This document shows, in pieces, positions 23,541 to 33,257 of a stretch of DNA of 64,000 bases. Source of the DNA: Desulfobotulus mexicanus (GTDB lineage Bacteria > Desulfobacterota > Desulfobacteria > Desulfobacterales > ASO4-4); NCBI RefSeq assembly GCF_006175995.1, contig NZ_VDMB01000003.1:24232-88231 (forward strand), written 5' to 3'. The notes under the pieces were generated by a model. It did not search any database and was not told where the DNA came from. It worked only from the letters and a program-made list of their open reading frames with translations. The position numbers and the translations under genes are program-made. Position 1 is the stretch's first letter. Every line of letters starts with the position of its first letter.

Positions 23541-25844
23541 TTATTTGATGCATACCTTGCGAACCTGAAGCAGATCCGTATGCCCGCCAAAGACCTTGAT
23601 AATCCCATCCTGCTTCAGGGTTCTCATGCCTTCGTCAATGGAAAGATCCCGGATTTCCTCCATGGGTGCCTTGCGCTGAATCAGACGCTTGACCGTATCC
23701 GTACCCACCAGAAGCTCATGCAGCCCCATACGACCCGCATATCCAGTCTGGTTGCAGCGGTCACATCCTTTGGGCCTGCGGAACTCAAGGGCTTCTGAAT
23801 AAGAAATACCATTATGTTCTTCAAACTGCCCTTCTTCACCATACTCCCTGACAATCTCTTCATACTCCTCCCTTGTGGGGTGATAGGATTCCTTGCAGTT
23901 TTTACAAAGTGTCCGCACAAGGCGCTGGGCCAGAATACATAGGATGGCATCTGCAAAGTTGAAGGGGTCCATGCCCATATCCAGAAGACGGGTCACGCTC
24001 TCCGGAGCACTGTTGGTATGCAGGGTGGAAAAGACAAGATGACCTGTGAGCGAGGCCTCAATACCGATCTGTGTGGTTTCCTTGTCACGCATTTCCCCAA
24101 CCATAATAACGTCCGGGTCGGCACGGAGAAAAGACCGCATGGCTGCGGCAAAGTCAAAACCGATCTTGGGCATGACCTGCACCTGCCTGAGACCCTTCTG
24201 GGTAATTTCCACAGGATCTTCAGCCGTCCAGATTTTTCGATCAGGCTTATTTATATAACCAAGGGCAGAATGCAGGGTAGTGGTTTTACCGGAGCCCGTA
24301 GGCCCGCAGACAAAAATAATTCCATAGGGCTGCTGTATGGTCTTAATAAAATTATCATAATTATGTTGGGAAAAACCCATTTTATCCAGCGGAATGGGTT
24401 CACCAGCAGCCAGAATACGCATAACCACATCTTCCAACCCTCCCTGGGTCGGTACCGTTGCCACACGTAGTTCTATATCCTTCCCCCCATATTTACTGAA
24501 TTTTATCTTACCGTCCTGGGGCTTTCTGCGTTCTGCAATATCCAGATCCGCCATAATTTTTATACGGGAAACAATGGCATTTCTGTAACTGTAGGGAATT
24601 GTCTGATAAAGGGCACAGGCTCCGTCCACCCTCACCCGGATATGGGTATTCTGTTTTCCGGGATAGGGTTCTATATGAATGTCCGAAGCACCCCTTGCAA
24701 AAGCATCCAGAACCATTTTGTTCACAAGCTGTACCACTGCACTGCTTTCCTCGGAAAGAGCGGACTGGGCTTCCTCCTCCTCTTCCTCCGCATCCTGAAG
24801 CTGGGAAAGGATTTCATCCATGGACATGCCCTGCTGATGATCAGCCTGGGTGAAACGATCAATGAAACGGCTAATATCCTCTTTAAAACAAAAATTGAAA
24901 ACAGGAGATTTATTGGGAAAAAGAGCACGAATTTCAGAAAGCCGCTGCAAATCATGGGGATTATCAATGGCTATGCAGGGTTCTTCATTCTCAGTACCCA
25001 CTGGTACCCAGAAATTTGCCCGCATAAAGCCCACCTTCAGTCCATGGAGCAAATCTGAAGGAATGGGTAATTTATCATCGTAGGGCTGAAAGGAAACCTT
25101 ATAGAAACGGGCAAGGGATTCCCCTATATGTTTCTTATCTATCTTGAAGTCATCTGACAGAAGAATTTTTTCTATATTTTCTTTGCGGTTTCTTGCAAGG
25201 GCCACCGCATCATTTAGCTCCTTCTGGGTTAAAATATGGTTTTCCAGAAGATAATCAAACTTGGTAACCCGTTTGCTGCTGGCAAGACGTTTCTGATTGT
25301 GAAGAGCAATACCCAGCACCTCGGCCAGCTCCGTCACATAAACTTCATCCCTTTGATCAAAAACAGTCCCGTCTTTACGGTTTATGAGCTGCAAGGCACC
25401 CAGAAGAAAACTTTTATAAATGATGGGAACCACCAGAACCTGACGGGTAACAAAACCGGATTTTTTATCCCAGCTTTTATCAAAGCCAAGGGCAGCATCA
25501 ATTTTCTTCAGCTCCGTGTCATCATAAACATTACCAACATTCACTAGTTTTTGATTAAAAACGGAATATCCTGCTATGCTGCCGGGAGAAATAGGAACCC
25601 GGATCTCACCGATCTCCTCACCACTCTTAAAACGGGAAACCAGCTCCCTTTTTATACCATCCACATAGTAAATTGTCAGACGTTCACAGGCAAAAAGAGA
25701 TGTAATCTCATCTTTAAGATCAATAAAAATTTCATCTATACGTGCGGCAGAATATATTTTATTGGTAATTTCCTGAAGACGGGTACGATACTCAACCTCA
25801 GACTTCAAATTCTGCACATCATGATTCTTTTCAATTGCTTCCAT
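23541..25844 (-). CDS. GspE/PilB-type secretion ATPase with N-terminal GAF domain
   Basis: 767 aa. N-terminal GAF domain (about residues 25-185; FACERLTIYYVDG, SIAGYSVFNQKLVNV, VPIIYKSFLLGALQLINR). An MshEN/T2SSE-N-like region (about 195-330) follows, with LARNRKENIEKIL and LARFYKVSFQPYD. The hexameric ATPase core has Walker A GPTGSGKTTTLHSAL, Asp box EDPVEI, Walker B DPDVIMVGEMRD and a His box LVFSTLHTNSAPESV. A tetracysteine zinc motif is present (LCKNCKE and CDRCNQTGYAGRMG). This is the motor for type IV pilus or type II secretion assembly. No pilin, inner-membrane platform or secretin gene is in the window, so it is an orphan; the GAF domain suggests ligand control. GGGAG precedes the ATG. 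Confidence 0.92.
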   Translation of the reverse strand: MEAIEKNHDVQNLKSEVEYRTRLQEITNKIYSAARIDEIFIDLKDEITSLFACERLTIYYVDGIKRELVSRFKSGEEIGEIRVPISPGSIAGYSVFNQKLVNVGNVYDDTELKKIDAALGFDKSWDKKSGFVTRQVLVVPIIYKSFLLGALQLINRKDGTVFDQRDEVYVTELAEVLGIALHNQKRLASSKRVTKFDYLLENHILTQKELNDAVALARNRKENIEKILLSDDFKIDKKHIGESLARFYKVSFQPYDDKLPIPSDLLHGLKVGFMRANFWVPVGTENEEPCIAIDNPHDLQRLSEIRALFPNKSPVFNFCFKEDISRFIDRFTQADHQQGMSMDEILSQLQDAEEEEEEAQSALSEESSAVVQLVNKMVLDAFARGASDIHIEPYPGKQNTHIRVRVDGACALYQTIPYSYRNAIVSRIKIMADLDIAERRKPQDGKIKFSKYGGKDIELRVATVPTQGGLEDVVMRILAAGEPIPLDKMGFSQHNYDNFIKTIQQPYGIIFVCGPTGSGKTTTLHSALGYINKPDRKIWTAEDPVEITQKGLRQVQVMPKIGFDFAAAMRSFLRADPDVIMVGEMRDKETTQIGIEASLTGHLVFSTLHTNSAPESVTRLLDMGMDPFNFADAILCILAQRLVRTLCKNCKESYHPTREEYEEIVREYGEEGQFEEHNGISYSEALEFRRPKGCDRCNQTGYAGRMGLHELLVGTDTVKRLIQRKAPMEEIRDLSIDEGMRTLKQDGIIKVFGGHTDLLQVRKVCIK

Positions 25845-25887
25845 GGCAGCTCCCGAATTTTTTACTGTTTTTCAGTGGGAAATAAAC

Positions 25888-26112
25888 TCAAGCCCTGAAA
25901 AAACGATACCACAACTTCCTTATACCGCCGCCAATCAAAATAAGTGCCATAAAATAGAAGCAGATACGAATAAAAAAACCGGATCCGGCAAAGGATTCTA
26001 CGGCTAGAATATCCGGCATCACCTGGGGGATCCTGAAAATGATTCCCACACCTGCTCCGATCAGTGCCACAGCCCAAATTATATCCAATGGATTATCACT
26101 GTTTTTTGCCAA
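25888..26112 (-). CDS. Small membrane protein
   Basis: About 74 aa if the TTG at 26112 is used; it has AAAGGTG eight bases upstream and lies after the ABC-F stop. An ATG at 26151 overlaps the ABC-F gene by 20 bp and has no ribosome site. Two hydrophobic helices are visible (IIWAVALIGAGVGIIF and IRICFYFMALILIGGGI) with a basic C-terminus. No family is recognised. It is probably co-transcribed with the ABC-F gene. Confidence 0.6.
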   Translation of the reverse strand: MAKNSDNPLDIIWAVALIGAGVGIIFRIPQVMPDILAVESFAGSGFFIRICFYFMALILIGGGIRKLWYRFFRA

Positions 26113-26131
26113 TGCTTTATCACCTTTGTAT

Positions 26132-28015
26132 TTAAGCTGTACATAGGTCAAGGTTTGCGATCTTCAGATCAAAATCAGCCTTGATCGTCTCATATGAAAT
26201 AGTTTCTTCCTCAAGGGTCAGGTAAAGGGTATCAATCTTTGACTGCAGAAGGCCTATTTCTTTTGCAACTGTTGCCATTTTTAAACCATCACCCGTCAGG
26301 GCCAGGTCCTGCATTTCAAGAGTAAGATTCTGTAACTTTTCTTCGGATATTTCTATATCTTTTTCCAAAAGGGCCATCTTTTTTTCTACAGGCTTTAGAA
26401 GAAGAGATTTCTGCTGAATAATTTCAGATCGCATTTTCCTCAAATCTTTTCTGCTGGGCGTATTTTTTTCTGCACCAGAGACTGCTGACGAAACAACAGA
26501 TGATTTACCCATGCTTCCCTGCTCTTCATTTTCCTCATCCCAGCCTTCATTCTGAAGAAAATCTCCATAGCCGCCATCAAAAACCACAGGACCATTCTCT
26601 TTGAAGACCACCAGACGATCTGCAAGGGCATGGAGAAACATCTCATTATGGGTAACCATTACAACGGTGCCCTCAAAGGCATCAATGGCTTCCAACAGGG
26701 CATCACAACTGTTCATATCCAGATGATTGGTCGGCTCATCCAGAAAAAGAAGGTTGTGGGGCTTTATCAGCAGACGGCCCAGCATAACCCGGCTTTTTTC
26801 CCCACCGGAAAGAATGCGTATGGGCTTTAAGGCCTGATCCCCCTCAAACATCATGGCACCACAGATGTTCCTTGCCATCTGCCGCTCACAATCACCATGG
26901 GCCGCCTGAATTTCCTCTTCCACGCTTCGTTCCGGATGCAGCCTGCTGATGTGGGTCTGCTCGTAAATACCAGTCTCAATCCCGGGGTTCAGACTTATTT
27001 TTCCTTCTGAAGGCTCAGCAATCTGAGCCAACAGTTGCAGAAGCGTTGTCTTTCCTTTTCCATTTTTACCGACAATGCATACCCGTTCTCCCGCAGACAG
27101 GGTCAGGGAAAAATTCTGGATCAGTGGTGGCTGTGATCCATAACCAAAGGAAATTCCGCTGGCCTGAAGCATGTTCTTTCCCTTATAAGACAGGTAGGGA
27201 AAACTGAATTCCAGATCCTTGATATTTTCCAGCTTGTCTTTCTTTTCCATTTTGCCCAGCGCCTTAACCCTGGACTGTACCATACCCGCCAGCCTGGCCT
27301 TAGCCCTGAATCTGCGGATAAACTGCTCCATTTCTCTGCGGCGTTTCTCATCGTTGACCCGTGTCTTTTCATAAACCTCTTCTTCCTGGGCCATCTGCAT
27401 ATAATATTTTTCCGTATCTCCTGCCACCTTACGGATACGTTTCCTGTGAATACCCACCACATGGGTAACAACCTTATCCATAAAACTTCTGTCATGGGTA
27501 ATCAGAAGAAGCTCTCTGGGCCAGGCGGAAAGGAAGCGCTCCATCCAGCGAATGGAAGTAATGTCAAGATAGTTGGTGGGCTCATCCAGAAGAAGAAGAT
27601 CCGGTTCTGAAACAATAACCTTTGCAAGGTGCACCCGGATCTGAAATCCACCGGAAAACACATCCGGTGAAGAAGCCATATCCTTTTCTGAAAAACCAAG
27701 TCCTGCAAGAATTTTCTCTGCTTTCCACACAGCATCCTTCTCTTCTGCTGGCAGACCTGAAGCCACTTCATCCAGTATGCTTGACTCTGAAAATGATAAA
27801 TGCTGACTCACATAGCCTATACGGTAATTTTTCGGCATAAGGATCTGCCCTTCATCGGGCAGCTCTTCTCCGGACAGAATCCGCAGCAACGTTGTTTTTC
27901 CATGACCGTTGCGGCCCACAAGACCAATCCGCTCCCTGCTGTTGATCTTAAAACCCACTCCATCAAAAATATCCTGGCTGCCGTAACTTTTCTTAAGATG
28001 ATCAATCTGTATCAT
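26132..28015 (-). CDS. ABC-F family ATPase (Uup/EttA-like ribosome-associated)
   Basis: 627 aa with two ABC nucleotide-binding domains and no membrane segment. First domain: Walker A GRNGHGKTT, signature FSGGFQIRV, Walker B LLLLDEPTNYLD. Second: Walker A GKNGKGKTT, signature LSGGEKSRV, Walker B LLFLDEPTNHLD. An interdomain linker rich in Lys and Arg (RRREMEQFIRRFRAKARLAGM) is the P-site tRNA interaction motif of ABC-F proteins. A C-terminal coiled coil lies at about 540-627. ABC-F proteins act at the ribosomal E site in translation control or antibiotic protection; which applies here cannot be told from sequence. Confidence 0.93.
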   Translation of the reverse strand: MIQIDHLKKSYGSQDIFDGVGFKINSRERIGLVGRNGHGKTTLLRILSGEELPDEGQILMPKNYRIGYVSQHLSFSESSILDEVASGLPAEEKDAVWKAEKILAGLGFSEKDMASSPDVFSGGFQIRVHLAKVIVSEPDLLLLDEPTNYLDITSIRWMERFLSAWPRELLLITHDRSFMDKVVTHVVGIHRKRIRKVAGDTEKYYMQMAQEEEVYEKTRVNDEKRRREMEQFIRRFRAKARLAGMVQSRVKALGKMEKKDKLENIKDLEFSFPYLSYKGKNMLQASGISFGYGSQPPLIQNFSLTLSAGERVCIVGKNGKGKTTLLQLLAQIAEPSEGKISLNPGIETGIYEQTHISRLHPERSVEEEIQAAHGDCERQMARNICGAMMFEGDQALKPIRILSGGEKSRVMLGRLLIKPHNLLFLDEPTNHLDMNSCDALLEAIDAFEGTVVMVTHNEMFLHALADRLVVFKENGPVVFDGGYGDFLQNEGWDEENEEQGSMGKSSVVSSAVSGAEKNTPSRKDLRKMRSEIIQQKSLLLKPVEKKMALLEKDIEISEEKLQNLTLEMQDLALTGDGLKMATVAKEIGLLQSKIDTLYLTLEEETISYETIKADFDLKIANLDLCTA

Positions 28016-28552
28016 TTTTTATCCATCCATGGGGCATACATTAAAAAACAAACTAAAAGAAAAAACATACCATGCCCCAGCCTGAGGGAAAAGACTCTTT
28101 AATAAAGAGCCCCCCGTTTCCGGGCATGGCACAGTAAAAAGGAAAACCCTGTTTTTCCTTGACTTCACCTCTAAAAATACTTAGACAGACGCTGATTTCT
28201 GGTCTCTGAACTCTGGTCCACTGAACGTTCCTCTTCTGCCATATTCTGTGACAGATAACAAAAAGGAACGGATTCGATACTCCCTTATACGTATAACATG
28301 TTTTTCGATGGCAAGCATAAGACATGGAATATATGAATAAATAATTTTATCATTTTTTTTATTAAAGACGTATGAAAACTTTGTTATCTCCATGTTTCTG
28401 CCAGCCAGACCCGATTCATCTGCCGGAAACATCTGGATTTATTTGTCCGCACCATCGCCATTCTGGTTGTGGACCCTTCAAAAAGCGGTGATATCACCCG
28501 AAATATTAACTTCATCAGTCTTTTCTGTATTTGTGAAAGGAAGGAAAAAAGA
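28016..28552. promoter_or_regulatory. Divergent intergenic region, abcF / ppdK
   Basis: 537 bp between two divergent genes and expected to hold both promoters. A small palindrome CTCTTTA-A-TAAAGAG lies at 28095-28109, next to CCCG-TTTC-CGGG (28113-28124), in the 5' leader of abcF. On the minus strand they precede TCTTTTCCC and might form an attenuator-like structure, but the stem is weak. A long A/T-rich stretch (28330-28380) separates them from ppdK. No protein gene is supported here. Confidence 0.4.
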
Positions 28553-31270
28553 ATGACCACCTACGTTTACAGCTTCGGTAATGGAGCGGCAGATGGCGAT
28601 GCAACCCAGGCCGAACTTCTCGGAGGAAAAGGTGCAAACCTTGCAGAGATGGCCCAGCTTGGCCTTCCCGTTCCCGCAGGTTTTACCTTAAGTACAGACT
28701 GCTGCAATGATTTTCTTTCTTCCGGTGGAAACTATCCCGGAAAACTGCGGGAGCAGGTTCAGGCAGCCCTTGCCACCGTGGAAGGTATTATGGGTATGAA
28801 ATTTGGAGACACGGAAAATCCCCTCCTGGTTTCCTGTCGTTCCGGTGCCCGCCAGTCAATGCCCGGCATGATGGAAACAGTACTTAATGTGGGTCTTTGC
28901 CCTGCCACCATTCCTGGCCTGATCAAAAAAACGGGTAATGAGCGTTTTGTCTATGATGCCTACCGCCGCCTTATCATGATGTATGCAGACGTGGTCATGG
29001 AAAAAGCCGAGGGTGTTGAACCCATAGATGACATGGGTATACGCAGCCAGCTTGACCGGATCATGGAAGATCTCAAAGAAGAAAAAAACTACATCAATGA
29101 CACGGACATCCCTGCCGAAGACCTCAAAAACCTCTGTGACACCTTTAAAAAAACCGTCCGTGAAGTACTGGGCGTGGATTTTCCCGACAAACCCGAGGAT
29201 CAGCTTTGGGGAGCCATTGGTGCTGTTTTCAAAAGCTGGAACGGCCGCCGTGCCATCTCCTACCGCCGCATTGAAGGCATTCCTGATCAATGGGGTACGG
29301 CCTGTACGGTGCAGAGCATGGTTTTTGGCAATATGGGAGCCACATCCGCCACAGGAGTTGCCTTTACCCGGAACCCCGCCAACGGAGAAAACCGCTTTTA
29401 CGGAGAATGGCTCCCCGATGCCCAGGGAGAAGACGTTGTTGCCGGAACCCGTACACCAAACCCATTGAACAAAGATACCAAAAATGATCAGAATGAGCAT
29501 CTTCCTTCCCTTGAGGAAGAAATGCCCGAGGTATATGCTCAGCTCTATGAAATCCGAAATAATCTTGAAAAGCACTACCGGGATATGCTGGACATTGAGT
29601 TCACCATACAGGAAAAACGCCTCTACATGCTTCAGTGCCGGGTGGGTAAAAGAACAGGTCCTGCAGCTCTGAACATGGCCATGGACATGCTGGAAGAAAA
29701 AATGATCACGGAAAAAGAATGCGTGATGCGGGTCAAACCCTCCCAGCTCGATGAACTGCTTCACCCCATTGTAGATCCTGCCCACGAAAAAACTTCCACC
29801 GTCATTGCCAAAGGCCTTCCTGCAGGTCCGGGCGGTGCCTTCGGTCAGATTGTCTTTACTGCAAAAGATGCCGTGGAATGGCATAAAAGCGGTAAGCAGG
29901 TAATCCTTGTACGCGAAGAAACCAACCCCGAAGACGTGGAAGGAATGCGTGCTGCAGAAGGTATTCTCACAGCCCGCGGGGGTATGACCAGTCATGCTGC
30001 CCTTGTGGCCAGAGGCTGGGGCAAATGCTGTATTGTTGGTGCCGCCATGATCAAACTGGATTTCAAAGCCAAAGAAATGCGCATTGGTGGTAAAGTATAC
30101 AAAGAAGGTGATGTGGTTACCCTGAACGGCTCCAAAGGGCTTGTGTATGAAGGTGCCCTTAAAATGGTGGACGCCACGGAAAATCCCCGGTTCAAGGCTT
30201 TCATGACCATTGTGGACAAGTACAGAACAATGGGTGTACGCACCAATGCGGACAGCCCTCAGGATACTCTGGTTTCTCTGGAGTACGGCGCCGAAGGCAT
30301 CGGGCTTTTCAGAACCGAACATATGTTCTACGGTGGTGATTCCGAAGAACCACTTTTCCTTCTGCGTAAGATGATCCTCAGCGATACTGAAGATGAGCGC
30401 CGCCAAGCCCTGGAAGAGCTGTTCCCCTTCATGAAGCGGGACATTCAGGCCACCCTGGAAACCATGGACGGAATGCCAGTCACCATTCGTCTGCTGGACC
30501 CCCCGCTGCACGAATTTGTTCCCCATGGAAGAATCCATCAGGAAGAACTGGCCAAAGCCCTTGATATTGAAGTTGATGATGTGGTCCGAAGGGGCGAAGA
30601 ACTCCAGGAAAGCAACCCCATGATGGGACACCGCGGAGTACGTCTGGGGATCACCTATCCCGAAATCACGGAAATGCAGGTCCGGGCCATTCTGGAAGCC
30701 GCAGCTGAACTGATCCGTCAGGGAAAAAATCCCCTTCCTGAAATCATGGTTCCTGTAACCTGTGATGTGAAAGAACTGATCTTTGCCAAAGCAATTACGG
30801 ACAGAGTCTATGCTGATATCCTGAAAACATTCAGCCTGGATTCCATTGATTATAAATATGGCACCATGATAGAAATTCCAAGGGCCGCCCTTATGGCCGA
30901 TAAAATGGCAGAGTGTGCTGACTTCTTCTCCTTTGGAACCAACGATCTTACCCAGATGACCTTTGGATTCAGCCGGGATGATACCGGTGGTTTCATGGCA
31001 GATTATCTGGACAAAGGAATCATAGATGCCGATCCTTTCCAGACCATTGACCAGGATGGTGTCGGTCAGCTGATCCAGTATTCCGTAGAGCGGGGCCGGA
31101 AGACAAGGCCTGACCTTAAAATAGGTATCTGTGGAGAGCAGGGCGGTGATCCCGCATCCGTTGCCTTCTGCTATGCCAACAATCTGACCTACGTCAGCTG
31201 TTCACCCTTCCGTCTTCCCATTGCACGGCTTTCCGCAGCACAGGCTGCTTTAAAAGCTGAAAGCAAGTAA
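28553..31270 (+). CDS. ppdK: Pyruvate, phosphate dikinase
   Basis: 905 aa from the ATG at 28553, which has AAGGAAAAAAG just upstream; an upstream in-frame start at 28469 is rejected. Reversible conversion of pyruvate + ATP + Pi to PEP + AMP + PPi. The ATP-grasp N-terminal domain starts GGKGANLAEMAQLGLPVPAGF. The phosphohistidine domain has GGMTSHAALVARGWGKCCIVG with the catalytic His. The C-terminal PEP/pyruvate barrel has GLFRTEHMF, GTMIEIPRAAL, FFSFGTNDLTQMTFGFSRDD and GICGEQGGDP with the catalytic Cys. Full length. It is monocistronic with a strong terminator. In anaerobes it links pyruvate to gluconeogenesis or conserves PPi energy. Confidence 0.97.
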   Translation: MTTYVYSFGNGAADGDATQAELLGGKGANLAEMAQLGLPVPAGFTLSTDCCNDFLSSGGNYPGKLREQVQAALATVEGIMGMKFGDTENPLLVSCRSGARQSMPGMMETVLNVGLCPATIPGLIKKTGNERFVYDAYRRLIMMYADVVMEKAEGVEPIDDMGIRSQLDRIMEDLKEEKNYINDTDIPAEDLKNLCDTFKKTVREVLGVDFPDKPEDQLWGAIGAVFKSWNGRRAISYRRIEGIPDQWGTACTVQSMVFGNMGATSATGVAFTRNPANGENRFYGEWLPDAQGEDVVAGTRTPNPLNKDTKNDQNEHLPSLEEEMPEVYAQLYEIRNNLEKHYRDMLDIEFTIQEKRLYMLQCRVGKRTGPAALNMAMDMLEEKMITEKECVMRVKPSQLDELLHPIVDPAHEKTSTVIAKGLPAGPGGAFGQIVFTAKDAVEWHKSGKQVILVREETNPEDVEGMRAAEGILTARGGMTSHAALVARGWGKCCIVGAAMIKLDFKAKEMRIGGKVYKEGDVVTLNGSKGLVYEGALKMVDATENPRFKAFMTIVDKYRTMGVRTNADSPQDTLVSLEYGAEGIGLFRTEHMFYGGDSEEPLFLLRKMILSDTEDERRQALEELFPFMKRDIQATLETMDGMPVTIRLLDPPLHEFVPHGRIHQEELAKALDIEVDDVVRRGEELQESNPMMGHRGVRLGITYPEITEMQVRAILEAAAELIRQGKNPLPEIMVPVTCDVKELIFAKAITDRVYADILKTFSLDSIDYKYGTMIEIPRAALMADKMAECADFFSFGTNDLTQMTFGFSRDDTGGFMADYLDKGIIDADPFQTIDQDGVGQLIQYSVERGRKTRPDLKIGICGEQGGDPASVAFCYANNLTYVSCSPFRLPIARLSAAQAALKAESK

Positions 31271-31276
31271 AAAATA

Positions 31277-31370
31277 TAGCTTCTGAATAACTGCAAACTA
31301 TTCAGAAGCTACAAAATTTTGACCCAATAAAACAAAAGCCGGTTTCCATAAGGAAGTCGGCTTTTGTCTT
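31277..31370. terminator. Double-hairpin bidirectional terminator after ppdK
   Basis: A perfect 13-bp stem TAGCTTCTGAATA (31277-31289) / TATTCAGAAGCTA (31299-31311) is followed by ACAAAAGCCG (31332-31341) / CGGCTTTTGT (31358-31367). The second hairpin ends in CTTTTGTCTT on the plus strand and is preceded by an A-rich run that becomes the U tract for the convergent MaoC gene. Confidence 0.85.
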
Positions 31371-31386
31371 ACTTAAACCATATCAT

Positions 31387-31806
31387 CTATTTTTTAGGAG
31401 GACTCATCAGGGCTTCACCATCCACCACAAGGGTTCCGTCCTGATTGGTACAGGTTGTTCTCAGGGTAATACGGTTCTTTTCAACCACAAGACCTGTAAC
31501 TTCCACCTTGGCCGTGATGGTATCTCCGATGCGTACCGGAGCAAGAAATTTAAGCTCCTGACGGAGATAAATTGTTCCAGGTCCTGGCAGGCGGGTTCCC
31601 AGAACCGCAGATATAAAACCGGCACTCAGCATTCCATGGGCAATGCGGGTTTTAAACACGGTCCCCTTTGCATACTCCTCGTTTATATGGGCAGGATTTA
31701 AATCCCCTGTAACTCCGGCAAACTGATAAACATCCGACTCAGAAATCGTTTTGGTAAAAGTTGCGCTGTCTCCCATGGAGATCTGATCAATGCTTAATCC
31801 ATTCAT
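31387..31806 (-). CDS. MaoC-like (R)-specific enoyl-CoA hydratase
   Basis: 139 aa from the ATG at 31806, with GAGGA six bases upstream; a GTG at 31818 is less likely. A hot-dog-fold MaoC dehydratase with the hydratase motif: FAGVTGDLNPAHINEEYA holds the catalytic Asp and His, and RIAHGMLSAGFISAVLG follows. LKFLAPVRIGDTITAKVEV is typical. PhaJ-type enzymes hydrate trans-2-enoyl-CoA to (R)-3-hydroxyacyl-CoA, the monomer for PHA synthase. The gene lies 89 bp downstream of phaC on the same strand, which supports that role. Confidence 0.9.
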   Translation of the reverse strand: MNGLSIDQISMGDSATFTKTISESDVYQFAGVTGDLNPAHINEEYAKGTVFKTRIAHGMLSAGFISAVLGTRLPGPGTIYLRQELKFLAPVRIGDTITAKVEVTGLVVEKNRITLRTTCTNQDGTLVVDGEALMSPPKK

Positions 31807-31895
31807 AGGTGTCCTCACATATGCTTAATCAATGAATATCATGGACAGGGTACTCAAGCCACCCTTATCCCTTCGACCTTTACCGTGGAAAGCCT

Positions 31896-33158
31896 TCATA
31901 CCCTGCCCGCAGTACCTTTTCCCTTGTTCTTAGCGGCATAGGATTTTCCACTACCAGCCTGCTTTTGCCCGGATGCAACTTTTTTGCCTGCTGCTCTCGT
32001 ATTTTTAGCAGATTCGGAAGCCGCATCAGCATTGGACTCTTCCAAAGATTCCTTCAGGCTCTGCTTTTCTACGGCACCATCCCTTTCAAGAAGCCATTGG
32101 GAAATGGTCGGTACAAACTCCTTCTGATACTTGGAACTCACATAAATTCCGATATGGCCTGTATCAAGGCAGATGTCTTTAGTATCTTTACTTCCTATCT
32201 TACTGGTAATCTGATTGCTGGCAGCAGGCGGCACCAGATGATCCAGGCGGGCATAGATATTTAAAACAGGCATGGTCACTCTGCCCAGATCAATGAGATG
32301 GGGACCAATCTGAAGCTTATTCTGAATAAGAAGATCCTTCTGATACAAATCTTCAATAAACTGGCGAAAGGTTTCACCGGGAACATCGGGACTGTCATAG
32401 ATCCATTTTTCCATGCGGATAAAGTTTTCCACAAAGACCTTGTCCCCAAGATTGTTTATAAAAGAGCGATATTTATCAATCATCAAACGAGCCGGATTCA
32501 GAAGAAGAAATCCAAAATTCATCATATCTCCGGGCATATTCCCGTAATTTTTCAAAACAGCTTTCGCATCCAGGCTCCGCATCCAGACATGAAGAAGGCC
32601 CTCTTCATGCCCAAAACTCGTTGGCGTAACCGTCAGAACAAGATTCTTTACCTTTTCAGGATGAATTGCAGAATAAATAGTACAAAAAGTTCCACCCATG
32701 CAGATACCCATGAGATTCAGAGAAGCAACCTCTTCCCTTTTGCGGATAAAATCCACGGCATCATCTATATAAACATTCACATGGTCATCAATGGACAGAT
32801 ACTTATCTTTTTGGGTGGGATATCCCCAGTCCAGCATGTAAACATCCATGCCATCCGCCAGAAACTTTTCCACAACACTACGCCCTGGCTGAAGATCAAG
32901 CATGGTTTCTCTGTTAATGAGGGCATAAACCACAAGCAGGGGAGTTTTTCTGGGGGTCTTACCCTCTGCCGTAGACCTGTAATGCTTAAGCCGCACACGG
33001 TCTTCCTGCCATACTATATCATAGGGGGTTGCTGCGATCTGATCGTCAAGGGAACTTAAAAGCACATCAACAGCATCTTTCAGATAAGCCTGATTTTTTT
33101 CCGTATTGTTTTCCAGATCCGTAAGAAACTTGTCCGTTAACCTGCTCATATCCATCAT
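31896..33158 (-). CDS. phaC: Class III poly(R)-hydroxyalkanoate synthase catalytic subunit
   Basis: 420 aa alpha/beta-hydrolase-fold synthase that polymerises 3-hydroxyacyl-CoA. LLVVYALINRETMLDL, VYMLDWGYPTQKDKYLSIDDHV and the lipase-like box MGICMGGTFC with nucleophilic Cys are present. The catalytic Asp is in YARLDHLVPP and the His in TGHIGIYVSS. The core of about 360 residues is typical of class III PhaC, which needs PhaE. The last 45 residues form an extra Ala/Lys/Ser-rich tail (KNTRAAGKKVASG, YAAKNKGKG), phasin- or histone-like and perhaps used for granule or DNA contact. The phaE gene lies 99 bp upstream. Confidence 0.95.
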   Translation of the reverse strand: MMDMSRLTDKFLTDLENNTEKNQAYLKDAVDVLLSSLDDQIAATPYDIVWQEDRVRLKHYRSTAEGKTPRKTPLLVVYALINRETMLDLQPGRSVVEKFLADGMDVYMLDWGYPTQKDKYLSIDDHVNVYIDDAVDFIRKREEVASLNLMGICMGGTFCTIYSAIHPEKVKNLVLTVTPTSFGHEEGLLHVWMRSLDAKAVLKNYGNMPGDMMNFGFLLLNPARLMIDKYRSFINNLGDKVFVENFIRMEKWIYDSPDVPGETFRQFIEDLYQKDLLIQNKLQIGPHLIDLGRVTMPVLNIYARLDHLVPPAASNQITSKIGSKDTKDICLDTGHIGIYVSSKYQKEFVPTISQWLLERDGAVEKQSLKESLEESNADAASESAKNTRAAGKKVASGQKQAGSGKSYAAKNKGKGTAGRV

Positions 33159-33257
33159 ATTAATCCCCCGTTACTTGTATTGACGCCAGTATTCGAAACA
33201 ATAACCCTGATAATTTTATAAAAAACAATGCCAGTGTGGCAGGAAAAAAACGTCAGG

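Noticed and set aside
28856-30631. 591-codon minus-strand open frame opposite ppdK
   Set aside because: Shadow of a strongly conserved gene; its composition (Phe/His/Gly-rich) is typical of antisense frames.
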